Below are positions 5,606 through 12,193 of a DNA stretch of 12,891 nt, in pieces. The translations under genes were made by a program, and so were the position numbers. This DNA is from Candidatus Hydrogenedentota bacterium (GTDB lineage: Bacteria; Hydrogenedentota; Hydrogenedentia; Hydrogenedentales; CAITNO01), in the NCBI GenBank assembly GCA_022710255.1, contig JAKLHG010000045.1, positions 1 to 12,891 of the forward strand. Direction: 5' to 3'. Numbering within the stretch: the first letter of the stretch is position 1; each line of letters begins with the position of its first letter. Under the pieces are notes generated by a model, which was given only the letters and a program-made list of their open reading frames with translations, was not told the origin of the DNA and searched no databases.

Positions 5606-7150
5606 TTATTTCGCTGTACCGGCGCATGCTTTCGCCGCCTTATCACTGCCAAGATAAGCGACATGTTTGTTCATGGCATTGAGATAGGCATGTATGGCCG
5701 CCTCGACGATGTCCGTGCTGACGCCGTTGCCGCGATAGACACGGTCTCCGAAGCGCACCGTCACATACGCTTCTCCCAGGGCGTCTTTGCCCGGTGTGGT
5801 GGCGCGGATATCAAACTGCTCCAACCTGCCCGTGATACCGACAATTTTTTCAATGGCCACACAGGCCGCGTCCACGGGACCATCGCCGGTGGCAGTTTCC
5901 GTTGTGACTTCATCGCCGTGGCGCAATTTGACCAAGGCTACGGTCGGGTCCACGCCGGAAGCGCGCAGCTGTTCCAGTTGATAGGTCTCAAATCCTTTGT
6001 CATACATGCCCACGATCAGCATGCGCAAGTCATCGGAGTACACCTCTTTTTTCTTGTCAGCCAGATCAATAAAGAGTTCATACAACTGATCAATTTCCGC
6101 TTCGCACAATTCGAAGCCCAGTTCCTTGCTGCGGCGGGCCAGCCCCGCCCGGCCGGAATGTTTTCCCAGCACCAGGTCGCTGCGCTCGCGGCCCACCGAT
6201 TCCGGGGTCATGATTTCATAGGTCAGGGCATGGGCTATCATGCCGTGCTGGTGAATGCCGGATTCGTGGGCGAAAGCGTTGCGCCCCACCACGGGCTTGT
6301 TGAAGGGGATGGTCAGGCCGGTGATCATGCCGAGCAGCGTGCTGGAGGGCACAATCTCCGTGGTTTTTATGCCGCATTCGTAGGGATAGCGATCGCCGCG
6401 CGTGTGCATGGCCATCACTACCTCTTCCAAGGAGGTGTTGCCCGCGCGTTCGCCGATGCCGTTTACGGTGCATTCGATTTGCCGCGCGCCGCCCTCGATG
6501 GCCGCCAGCGCATTGGCCACCGCCAGGCCCAGGTCATTGTGGTTATGGGAGGAGAAAATGACCTTGTCCGCGCCTTTGGCCTTCGAAATCACGTAGCGGA
6601 ACATTTCCCGGATTTCATCCGGGGTCGTGTAGCCGACCGTGTCCGGTAGATTGATGACATCGGCGCCGGCCTCGATGGCGACCGAGGTGATTTCCGCCAG
6701 AAAATCCCAGTCCGAACGGGTCGCGTCCTCGGCCGAAAACTCCACGCGGGAGATGAGCGACTTTGCGCGCCGCACTGCCGCTGCCGCCGCGTCCAGAACC
6801 TGTGCCGGGTTCATGCGCAGCTTATGTTCCATATGAATTTCCGAAGTGGCGATAAAGGTGTGCAGCACGGGGTGCTGGGCATGTTCAAGCGCCGCCGCCG
6901 CACGGTCAATATCTTTATCCAGGGCCCGTGCCAGGCCGGCGACGCGGGCGTTTTTCACGGCCTTGGCAACACGGGACACGCTCTCAAATTCATCCTGTGA
7001 AGCGATGGGAAAACCGGCCTCGATGATATCCACACCCAGACGGTCCAGTTGCTGCGCCATTTGTATCTTGGCGTTGTTGTCCATACTGGCGCCGGGGGAC
7101 TGCTCACCATCGCGAAGGGTGGTGTCAAATATGTATATACGGTTCGACAT
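5606..7150 (-). CDS. leuA: 2-isopropylmalate synthase
   Basis: First committed enzyme of leucine synthesis: joins acetyl-CoA and 2-oxoisovalerate to give 2-isopropylmalate, in the cytosol. At 514 aa it is normal for the bacterial type-1 enzyme. Visible: the DTTLRDGEQ block at 9-17 (Arg13, Asp14 metal and substrate binding), S-H-N-H-N-D at 201-206 (His202 and His204 metal ligands), TVNGIGERAGN at 228-238, and the C-terminal LeuA regulatory domain (about 370-505) with G-N-G-V-S-T-D-I, which binds leucine for feedback inhibition. ATG 7150 has GAGGAGG 10 bases upstream. No other leucine genes follow; the gene is separated from them here. Its long structured leader (next entries) suggests control at the RNA level too. 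Confidence 0.97.
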   Translation of the reverse strand: MSNRIYIFDTTLRDGEQSPGASMDNNAKIQMAQQLDRLGVDIIEAGFPIASQDEFESVSRVAKAVKNARVAGLARALDKDIDRAAAALEHAQHPVLHTFIATSEIHMEHKLRMNPAQVLDAAAAAVRRAKSLISRVEFSAEDATRSDWDFLAEITSVAIEAGADVINLPDTVGYTTPDEIREMFRYVISKAKGADKVIFSSHNHNDLGLAVANALAAIEGGARQIECTVNGIGERAGNTSLEEVVMAMHTRGDRYPYECGIKTTEIVPSSTLLGMITGLTIPFNKPVVGRNAFAHESGIHQHGMIAHALTYEIMTPESVGRERSDLVLGKHSGRAGLARRSKELGFELCEAEIDQLYELFIDLADKKKEVYSDDLRMLIVGMYDKGFETYQLEQLRASGVDPTVALVKLRHGDEVTTETATGDGPVDAACVAIEKIVGITGRLEQFDIRATTPGKDALGEAYVTVRFGDRVYRGNGVSTDIVEAAIHAYLNAMNKHVAYLGSDKAAKACAGTAK

Positions 7151-7260
7151 GACTTATTAGCCTCCTCTTATTCATTTCAAGTGGTATGGTTTTTTACTGT
7201 GGGGAAACATGAAACAACAGGACAAGATATCCGGCAGGGCGGTCAGGCGGAAACAGCGTT

Positions 7261-7423
7261 TTAAGGAAGGCGCCCTTGGCTGCGGGCGCGTCAGGCGGGA
7301 GAGAGACGTCTCACCCGGCGGATTCCGGTGCTTTCCGGCCTGCCGGGTCAGAGCAGTTGTCGGCCCGGGCGATAACTACGCGCAGGAGACGCGTAACCGC
7401 CGGGCGCTGGTACCTCCGGGCCG
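7261..7423 (-). promoter_or_regulatory. Structured leuA leader RNA (hairpin series)
   Basis: Three hairpins are visible in the untranslated leader, in transcript order. First, an 8-base stem pairs 7416-7423 (CGGCCCGG) with 7361-7368 and encloses a second stem, TACGCG (7390-7395) with CGCGTA (7377-7382). Second, CCCGGC (7342-7347) pairs with GCCGGG (7314-7319), with CCGG/CCGG inside. Third, GCGCCC (7284-7289) pairs with GGGCGC (7270-7275), followed by CTTCCTT, a weak U-rich tract. Such an order recalls attenuation, but no classical U-run exists. Function is inferred. Confidence 0.45.
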
Positions 7424-7494
7424 GAAACAGCCACAAAACATAACCCCGCCTTCCGCGAAAGGATAGGTAGTTGATGGTTATTATGGTGTTTCAT
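7348..7494 (-). CDS. Possible leader peptide ORF upstream of leuA (48 aa)
   Basis: A short frame beginning with ATG 7494, preceded by AGAAGGA with a spacer of about 4 bases. It encodes M-K-H-H-N-N-H-Q-L-P-I-L-S-R near the start and ends Q-L-L-stop (CTG CTC TGA at 7348-7356). The stop lies directly before the second leader hairpin and the first hairpin's 3' arm is within 12 bases, so ribosome position here could decide which stems form. It contains 5 Leu codons, including the rare CTA, but no classical run of Leu codons. The 3' two thirds are Gly/Pro/Arg-rich, as random GC-rich sequence would be. It may be a regulatory upstream frame or chance. Confidence 0.35.
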   Translation of the reverse strand: MKHHNNHQLPILSRKAGLCFVAVSGPEVPAPGGYASPARSYRPGRQLL

Positions 7495-7549
7495 CTGGTC
7501 CTTCTCTCAATAAACCCTGTCAGGAAATTAACTTTTTGTCTACAGGCCA

Positions 7550-7579
7550 AGTATACCACGGGTACCCTGCATATTTCAT
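7550..7579 (-). promoter_or_regulatory. Probable promoter of the leuA leader transcript
   Basis: Minus strand: ATGAAA (7574-7579), an 18-base spacer, then TATACT (7550-7555), preceded by TGG so that it is an extended -10. The expected start is near 7543, about 390 bases before leuA and about 50 before the leader ORF. Confidence 0.5.
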
Positions 7580-7719
7580 CTACACAGCCTATCCCCGAAA
7601 CGGACATTTGATATAACGAAGGACCAGTTTTCCTTATTCCTGAATATTTCCTGGCCCTGTTTCTGAGCGTCCCTTTGTTTACGTGCAGGAAGATCCCCTT
7701 TTATCTCCGACACGGCATG

Positions 7720-7747
7720 GGTATAGGAATACCGGTTCAGTGGAACC
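7720..7747. repeat. Two back-to-back perfect mini-hairpins
   Basis: GGTAT-AGGA-ATACC (7720-7733) is followed without a gap by GGTTC-AGTG-GAACC (7734-7747). Both have 5-base stems and 4-base loops. They start 2 bases after the stop of the SEC-C gene, so they would end its transcript; no U-run follows. They may protect the 3' end or weakly terminate. Confidence 0.55.
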
Positions 7748-7749
7748 AT

Positions 7750-8172
7750 TCAACACATCCGCCCGCAACATCGCTTGTACTTTTTCCCACTGCCGCAAGG
7801 GCACGGTGCATTGGGCGAGGTTTCCTTGGATTTGCCCTCCTGCACATGTTCCGGCACGTCTTCCGCCCATTCAGAAAGGCCTTCTAAACCGTCTGATGAG
7901 TCTGGATGATGCATGTGGGGAAACATCTCAACATGCCGCCGGATCATCGGAAAGATAGTGGAGTCCAATAATTCCTCGAACTTCACATTATCCAATTTAA
8001 AAGTCCGCTGCATATCGCAATACATCTCTTCGCGTATATCGGCTGGACTCAATGCAAGGTTCCAACACACTTGGCCAAGCATGAATGCCGTTTTAATCTG
8101 TTCCTCGGAACCATCGCATTGGTCAATCAGTGGCTGCACATACTCTGCAAATGCATTTCCAAAGTGTCCCAA
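7750..8172 (-). CDS. SEC-C motif zinc-binding protein
   Basis: 140-residue cytosolic protein whose C-terminus carries a SEC-C motif, C124-P-C126-G-S-G-K-K-Y-K-R-C135-C136. This is the zinc module found at the end of SecA and in many small proteins, where it mediates binding to partners such as SecB or ribosomes. Residues 1-110 are helical and unfamiliar. I chose a TTG start at 8172: AGAGGAG (8180-8186) is 7 bases upstream. A GTG at 8211 in frame would add 13 residues but has no ribosome site, and would place that strong site inside the gene. The gene follows the ADP-ribosylglycohydrolase gene by 68 bases with no obvious promoter between, so co-transcription is likely. Confidence 0.82.
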   Translation of the reverse strand: MGHFGNAFAEYVQPLIDQCDGSEEQIKTAFMLGQVCWNLALSPADIREEMYCDMQRTFKLDNVKFEELLDSTIFPMIRRHVEMFPHMHHPDSSDGLEGLSEWAEDVPEHVQEGKSKETSPNAPCPCGSGKKYKRCCGRMC

Positions 8173-8240
8173 TCTAATTCTCCTCTCAAGATTTATTGCC
8201 CTGACCGGCACATGTGCTGCTGTACCGACTATAGGGACAA

Positions 8241-9506
8241 TTATGGCGCATCTTTTTCTGTAATTTTTGCCTTTTCATCGTCCGTGAAGCGGCTGTTCGC
8301 GACCGGTCCGGGCGCCCAGGATTGTTCCGCTTTTCCCGGAGTCGGGGCTACTATGGGAATGCAAAACCGTTCCCCATCCGAGGCATCTTTTGTAATCCGC
8401 CCTCCGGCGTACACAATGGCTTCGCGTGCCAGCGCTTCACACACAGCGATCAAATCATCGAAGGTATAGGCGGTATGGCTGAACTTGATGTCGCGCTTCA
8501 GCGCGCTGGTGAACTTTTCCGGCAGGGCGTTGTATCCCAGGGTGGTGAACAGCACCCCGGCCGCGCTGGACGGGTTGCAGTCGGAATCCTGGCCGCATCG
8601 GGTGGAAATTTCGATAGTCTTGTCCGGGTCGCCGTTGCCGTATAACAATCCCATGACAATATAAGCGCCATTAAGTTTCGCATCGATATTGAAGCCCTCT
8701 TCCTTGCCGCAGGACGATTTGCGGTAGTCGGGATTCAGGTGGTATTTTTCGTTGAGCCACTGCCAGGCCGTTTCCCAGTCTTCGGGGAATTCGTCATGCC
8801 AGCGCAGCACATCGCTGATGCATTCATGGTACTGGCTGTCCGCCGGAATGGCGCGCAATCCGGCTTCCACCAGTTTGCGCGGGGAAGTCGCGAAGAAGGC
8901 TTCGCTGTACATGGCGCCGACAAACTGGCCGCCATACAACCCGTCGCCATAGTTCATAAGCCGCCCGAAGCGCTCGCCGAGTTCCAGGGCGGTGGCGGGC
9001 ATGCCCGGCGCGAGAATGCCGCTGAAATCCGCCTCAATCTGGTAGTCGATATCATCGGCATGGCCGTTGAACTGGGGATGTCCCGAATCCGGCGGGGCGA
9101 TGCCCTGGCGCAGGTTGCGCCGTCCAAATTTATTGGCGTGCCAGAGTTCATACTTGCTGTTGGCGAAGTCAATGCCGGCCTGGCGCGCACTGACCGACCA
9201 GCCGTGTTCTTCCAGGCTGCGTATGAAGGTCATCTCCACGTACAGGTCGTCCTGACCATACTGGTTGATCATGTCTGGTGTCCATTCCGGGTAGTTCGCC
9301 TCAGGGATGATGCGGCCGTTGAACTGAAACTCCGTTGGGGCGCCCCAGCCCACGCCTGCCATTTGGCCAACCCACGCGGCCATCATTTTGTCTTTGTAGG
9401 CCGCGGCGTCGAGTTCCCGGTAGGCTGTGCCTGTGTCCTGGGGGCATTGGGCCCCGGACTCCACGGCAAAGAGAATCAAAACGCTGCAGAGAAGTGTTGA
9501 ACGCAT
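8241..9506 (-). CDS. Exported ADP-ribosylglycohydrolase family protein
   Basis: 421 residues with the all-helical ADP-ribosylglycohydrolase (DraG/ARH) fold, in which two Mg ions sit between acidic clusters. Visible motifs: Q-D-D-L-Y-V-E-M (85-92), G-H-A-D-D-I-D (148-154) and C-G-Q-D-S-D-C-N-P-S-S-A-A-G (304-317), the last being the hallmark DxD block. Members remove ADP-ribose from proteins or nucleic acids, or act on related substrates. The N-terminus is a signal peptide (hydrophobic residues 4-15, cleavage near S-G-A-Q), so this protein probably acts outside the cytoplasm, where NAD-based ADP-ribosylation is not usual; another substrate is likely. GAAGGA lies 7 bases before ATG 9506. A Cys at 21 does not make a good lipobox. 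Confidence 0.88.
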   Translation of the reverse strand: MRSTLLCSVLILFAVESGAQCPQDTGTAYRELDAAAYKDKMMAAWVGQMAGVGWGAPTEFQFNGRIIPEANYPEWTPDMINQYGQDDLYVEMTFIRSLEEHGWSVSARQAGIDFANSKYELWHANKFGRRNLRQGIAPPDSGHPQFNGHADDIDYQIEADFSGILAPGMPATALELGERFGRLMNYGDGLYGGQFVGAMYSEAFFATSPRKLVEAGLRAIPADSQYHECISDVLRWHDEFPEDWETAWQWLNEKYHLNPDYRKSSCGKEEGFNIDAKLNGAYIVMGLLYGNGDPDKTIEISTRCGQDSDCNPSSAAGVLFTTLGYNALPEKFTSALKRDIKFSHTAYTFDDLIAVCEALAREAIVYAGGRITKDASDGERFCIPIVAPTPGKAEQSWAPGPVANSRFTDDEKAKITEKDAP

Positions 9507-9556
9507 GATAAAGTCCTTCCGGTTTTTTTGCGGTGCCGGGTGTTATTCCTGTGACA

Positions 9557-9586
9557 AGTGTAAACAAAACAGGGGCGAATTCACAA
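9557..9586 (-). promoter_or_regulatory. Possible promoter of the ADP-ribosylglycohydrolase gene
   Basis: Minus strand TTGTGA (9581-9586) and TACACT (9557-9562), 18 bases apart, each match four of six bases. Direct repeats of AACAGGGGC (plus strand) at 9568-9576 and 9591-9599 lie in the spacer and upstream of the -35. Confidence 0.4.
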
Positions 9587-9599
9587 GCGGAACAGGGGC
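9568..9599. repeat. Direct repeat AACAGGGGC spaced by 23 bases
   Basis: Two exact 9-base copies, at 9568-9576 and 9591-9599, start 23 bases apart, close to two helical turns, so both face the same side of the DNA. They straddle the predicted -35, as a regulator site might. Confidence 0.55.
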
Positions 9600-9626
9600 A
9601 CCTGAATCCGCAGGTAAGGAATGACG

Positions 9627-9665
9627 AGGATCGCAGAAGCGGCATCCTGCCGCTTCCAGGATCCT
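9627..9665. repeat. Nested palindrome (REP-like)
   Basis: Two nested stems: AGGATC (9627-9632) with GATCCT (9660-9665), and GAAGCGG (9636-9642) with CCGCTTC (9650-9656), separated by a 3x3 internal loop, with loop CATCCTG. It lies between genes and has no U-run on either strand, so a dispersed palindromic repeat is more likely than a terminator. TTGGC/GCCAA (9674-9688) forms another small hairpin beside it. Confidence 0.6.
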
Positions 9666-9725
9666 TATGCTTATTGGCTTCACGCCAACAATTCGGTTTC
9701 TTACACGCGGATTTAGGAGGCTGTT

Positions 9726-11273
9726 TCATTCCTCCTGTAAAAGGGCCAGCACACGGTCCTTGATGTGCCGGAAAACGGCCCGTGCCTGGGCTTCCGTGCC
9801 GTAGGGATTGAAATGGCATTCGTCCAGGAACAAATCGCATTCCCCGCACACCTCCTCCGCGACGGGAATATAGCCTGCACCTTTCGTAGCGCACAGGTTC
9901 TGGAGAAGGGCGTTGTACAGTTCGCGTATCCGGGTATAGGCTTCGAGACTCAGATCGGGGAAAATGGTCCGTGTAAGCGCTTGCTCCACGTAGGCGCGAT
10001 TATGCTCCGAAACGGCCTCCGGCGCAATCCCGGCGAAACTGCAAAAAAACGCCTCCATGCCGCATGCCGTGGCGGTGTCCATGGAAGCCTCCATATTCCC
10101 CAGGGACTGGCGGTGCAAAAATTCGGCCAACCGCTCGTCCGAGGGCAGCAAATATTCGTTCGCATATCGGTCCAGCAGGCGGGAATGCCGCAGCAGGCGT
10201 TTCCCCCGCTCCAGGCAGGAACGCCAGGCCGCATCCGAATGCAGCCAGCCGTTCAGGTGGGCGGTCAGGTCGTTTATGAAATTGTAGTGAACGAGCAGGT
10301 CGGGTTCGAGTGCGGCCACCTCCTCTATCAAGGCCGGTTCTTCGGTGCTGTTCAAGCCGTAAATGCCGCAGTTGACCACCTCAATCCGGTCCCCATACCC
10401 GGGATAACATTCGCGCAGCATCTGTTGCAGCATTGCTGGATAAGTCAAGGCGTCCCTGAATCCCCAGACCGTGGTGGACCCCCCTATGCAGGCGATGCGG
10501 ATCTTTCCCGGCGGCTTCGGTACAGTAATTTCCGGCCCCCGGAATCCGTGGCTGTTTGTGGAGAACTGTTCCATCATGACGGTGGTGGTAAATGTTTTCA
10601 ACACCACATTCGGCTTGAACCGTTTGACGCCGGGGAGGTACAAGGAATCACTAAACGCAAGAAATACCCCGCGCAGTTCGCCGTGTTCCACCAAAGGGTG
10701 TATTGAAACTTTCACCAGGCTGGCGGTATCAATCCAGTGTACCGGAAGCGTTACCAGGGGAAGATCTGACCCGGACAACACCTGCTGCAGGGCGTTACGC
10801 AGCGACAACGCCTTTGATTCCTCCGTCAGGGGCGCCCCCAGCAAAGACGACAGTCCGTTATCCAGGGAGAGTCCATGTAACGGTGCGCCATAGGTGCCGA
10901 TAACCGTTTCATCATAGTCGACCAAAAGAATCCATTCGCCGCGTTCTCGGGCAATCCGTTCCCGTACCTGCGTATCGGCTCCGGCCAGTGCGGTCAATTC
11001 GGGTACTTCCGGCAGCGGGAACGGCCAATCCGGACAGTAGCGAGCGTAGAGCGGCTCAAAGAGACGCCGTGCCGCGCCCATCTCAAAGGGAATGGACGCG
11101 GGGGTTTCGAATGCCGGCGCCGGCCGCGTGCGTGCCCACAGTTCTACCCCAAATGCGACCAGTACCAGCCACAACGCCAGGCAGCCCAGGTAGAACGCCA
11201 CCCTTCCCAGGTATCGCATTCTTGGATTCGCAAGGCCGCTCCTGCTTGACACGTTATGGACCAGACGAATCAT
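9726..11273 (-). CDS. Membrane-anchored PAS-like plus SGNH hydrolase protein
   Basis: 515 residues from ATG 11273. A single membrane helix (about 25-47) anchors the protein, with the rest outside the cytoplasm by the positive-inside rule. Residues about 105-212 read like a PAS domain: D-Y-D-E-T-V-I-G strand, N-G-L-S-S-L-L-G, helix, then V-S-I-H-P-L-V and L-R-G-V-F-L-A-F-S-D. Then N-S-H-G-F-R-G (240-246) leads to the SGNH hydrolase domain: block I G-G-S266-T-T, block III N-F-I-N-D (331-335, Asn334), block V D484-E-C-H487. The Ser, Asn, Asp and His of the fold are all present, so hydrolysis of an ester or acetyl group is likely; the substrate is unknown, though cell-wall or exopolysaccharide O-acyl groups are typical. 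The start is uncertain: upstream only a weak GCAGG at 10 bases is seen, and Met19 is possible. Confidence 0.85.
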   Translation of the reverse strand: MIRLVHNVSSRSGLANPRMRYLGRVAFYLGCLALWLVLVAFGVELWARTRPAPAFETPASIPFEMGAARRLFEPLYARYCPDWPFPLPEVPELTALAGADTQVRERIARERGEWILLVDYDETVIGTYGAPLHGLSLDNGLSSLLGAPLTEESKALSLRNALQQVLSGSDLPLVTLPVHWIDTASLVKVSIHPLVEHGELRGVFLAFSDSLYLPGVKRFKPNVVLKTFTTTVMMEQFSTNSHGFRGPEITVPKPPGKIRIACIGGSTTVWGFRDALTYPAMLQQMLRECYPGYGDRIEVVNCGIYGLNSTEEPALIEEVAALEPDLLVHYNFINDLTAHLNGWLHSDAAWRSCLERGKRLLRHSRLLDRYANEYLLPSDERLAEFLHRQSLGNMEASMDTATACGMEAFFCSFAGIAPEAVSEHNRAYVEQALTRTIFPDLSLEAYTRIRELYNALLQNLCATKGAGYIPVAEEVCGECDLFLDECHFNPYGTEAQARAVFRHIKDRVLALLQEE

Positions 11274-11401
11274 ATGTTGTTGCCTGCCGCGGTTTAACCC
11301 CGGTCACTGGCCGGACGGATTCAATCGATGGAACGCCGAACCGGCGGTCATGCTTCCGTAATGCCGTTTCGCATAATTGCGACGCGTAAGGAACATTCCG
11401 T

Positions 11402-11974
11402 CTAGTAGGCGGTAAAATTCTGGGTGAAGTAGTATTCCCCATAGTTATAGGCCACCCCGATACCGGTGTGTGTGAAGTGGCAGTTCAGGATGTTCTTGCG
11501 GTGCTCGTCACTCCCCATCCATGCCTGCAGAATCCGCGAGGTCACATTGCCGCTTGCCGAGGCTATGCCGATGTTTTCGGCGCAGCCGGTCCAGGGGACT
11601 CCTTCATTAGTCAAACGTTCCGATACGTTTTCTCCCGCGGCATTGACATGGTCGAAATAAGTGTGGTCCGCCATGTCCTGGGTGTGTAAACGGGCGGCAT
11701 GGAAGACGCAGGGGTCCGCGGCAAGCGGGCATATACCCCGATCCGTCCGCTCCTGATTGATCAGGTTGAATAGTTCCGATTCGATTGTTGAATATCCGTC
11801 CATCACCGGATTTCCCGCTGCGTCCGGTTCCTCCTCATAGGTCCACAGGTCCTCTTCGGACCATGGGCAGGCATAAGGCAAGGGCGCGTTTTCGTTGCAG
11901 GGCGGGCAGCAGCCGGCCATAAGCGCCATTCCCGCAATCACCACGACTTTCCTGAGCTCCGTAGTAAAAGTCAT
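11402..11974 (-). CDS. CAP-domain (SCP/PR1-like) lipoprotein
   Basis: 190 residues. ATG 11974 has AAGGAGA about 7 bases upstream and starts a signal peptide ending L-M-A-G-C22, a usable lipobox, so the protein is probably lipid-anchored in the cell envelope. The mature part is a CAP domain: H-T-Q-D-M-A-D-H-T-Y-F-D-H near 96-108, a C-A-E-N-I-G block, W-M-G-S-D-E-H-R-K-N-I-L and G-I-G-V-A-Y, then Y-F-T-Q-N-F at the C-terminus. The two His and Glu of the CAP cavity are seen. Bacterial CAP proteins (YkwD-type) are extracellular and bind small ligands; some are proteases, but that is unproven here. Several Cys suggest disulphides. It has its own promoter and is not clearly in an operon. Confidence 0.93.
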   Translation of the reverse strand: MTFTTELRKVVVIAGMALMAGCCPPCNENAPLPYACPWSEEDLWTYEEEPDAAGNPVMDGYSTIESELFNLINQERTDRGICPLAADPCVFHAARLHTQDMADHTYFDHVNAAGENVSERLTNEGVPWTGCAENIGIASASGNVTSRILQAWMGSDEHRKNILNCHFTHTGIGVAYNYGEYYFTQNFTAY

Positions 11975-12039
11975 TGCTTCTCTCCTTCAGGTTGCAAACG
12001 CCATTAAGCTCCAGCATGGTTAACAGCCCCGTCAAAACT

Positions 12040-12069
12040 ATAATGGCAGAGTCCTTACAATCTTGTCAA
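12040..12069 (-). promoter_or_regulatory. Sigma-70 promoter of the CAP lipoprotein gene
   Basis: Minus strand: perfect TTGACA (12064-12069), an 18-base spacer, and CATTAT (12040-12045, four of six). The predicted start is near 12033, giving a leader of about 58 bases. It is the best promoter in the window. Confidence 0.65.
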
Positions 12070-12193
12070 GGAAACGCGGCGTCAGGATGAATGTCCCTGA
12101 TTTCGTGGAACATTATGACGTGGTCATATCTGGAGTTCTTCACCCCCGCGTAAAACGTCTCCCTTCGCGGACAGGGACATCTGCCACCCAGAA

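Noticed and set aside
5663..6649. A 328-codon plus-strand frame antisense to leuA
   Set aside because: It lies wholly inside leuA, which is certain by motif; the translation is rich in Ala, Gly, Val and His as antisense of GC-rich coding sequence usually is, and has no ribosome site or recognisable domain.
7261..7494. T-box riboswitch upstream of leuA
   Set aside because: A piece, GAGGTACCAGCG, near 7405-7416 resembles the T-box core GGTGGTACCGCG, but it has a base inserted in the core, no Stem I with specifier codon was found, and no intrinsic terminator competes with it.
8739..9500. A 253-codon plus-strand frame antisense to the ADP-ribosylglycohydrolase gene
   Set aside because: The opposite strand carries the family motifs; this frame has no known domain and no ribosome site.
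9765..10706. A 313-codon plus-strand frame antisense to the PAS-SGNH gene
   Set aside because: Same reasoning: the minus-strand gene has complete catalytic motifs and this frame has none.
11254..11442. A minus-strand frame bridging the CAP and PAS-SGNH genes
   Set aside because: It overlaps the ends of both real genes in another frame and has no ribosome site or domain; the gap of 128 bases holds only a small CGCCG-GTT-CGGCG hairpin.
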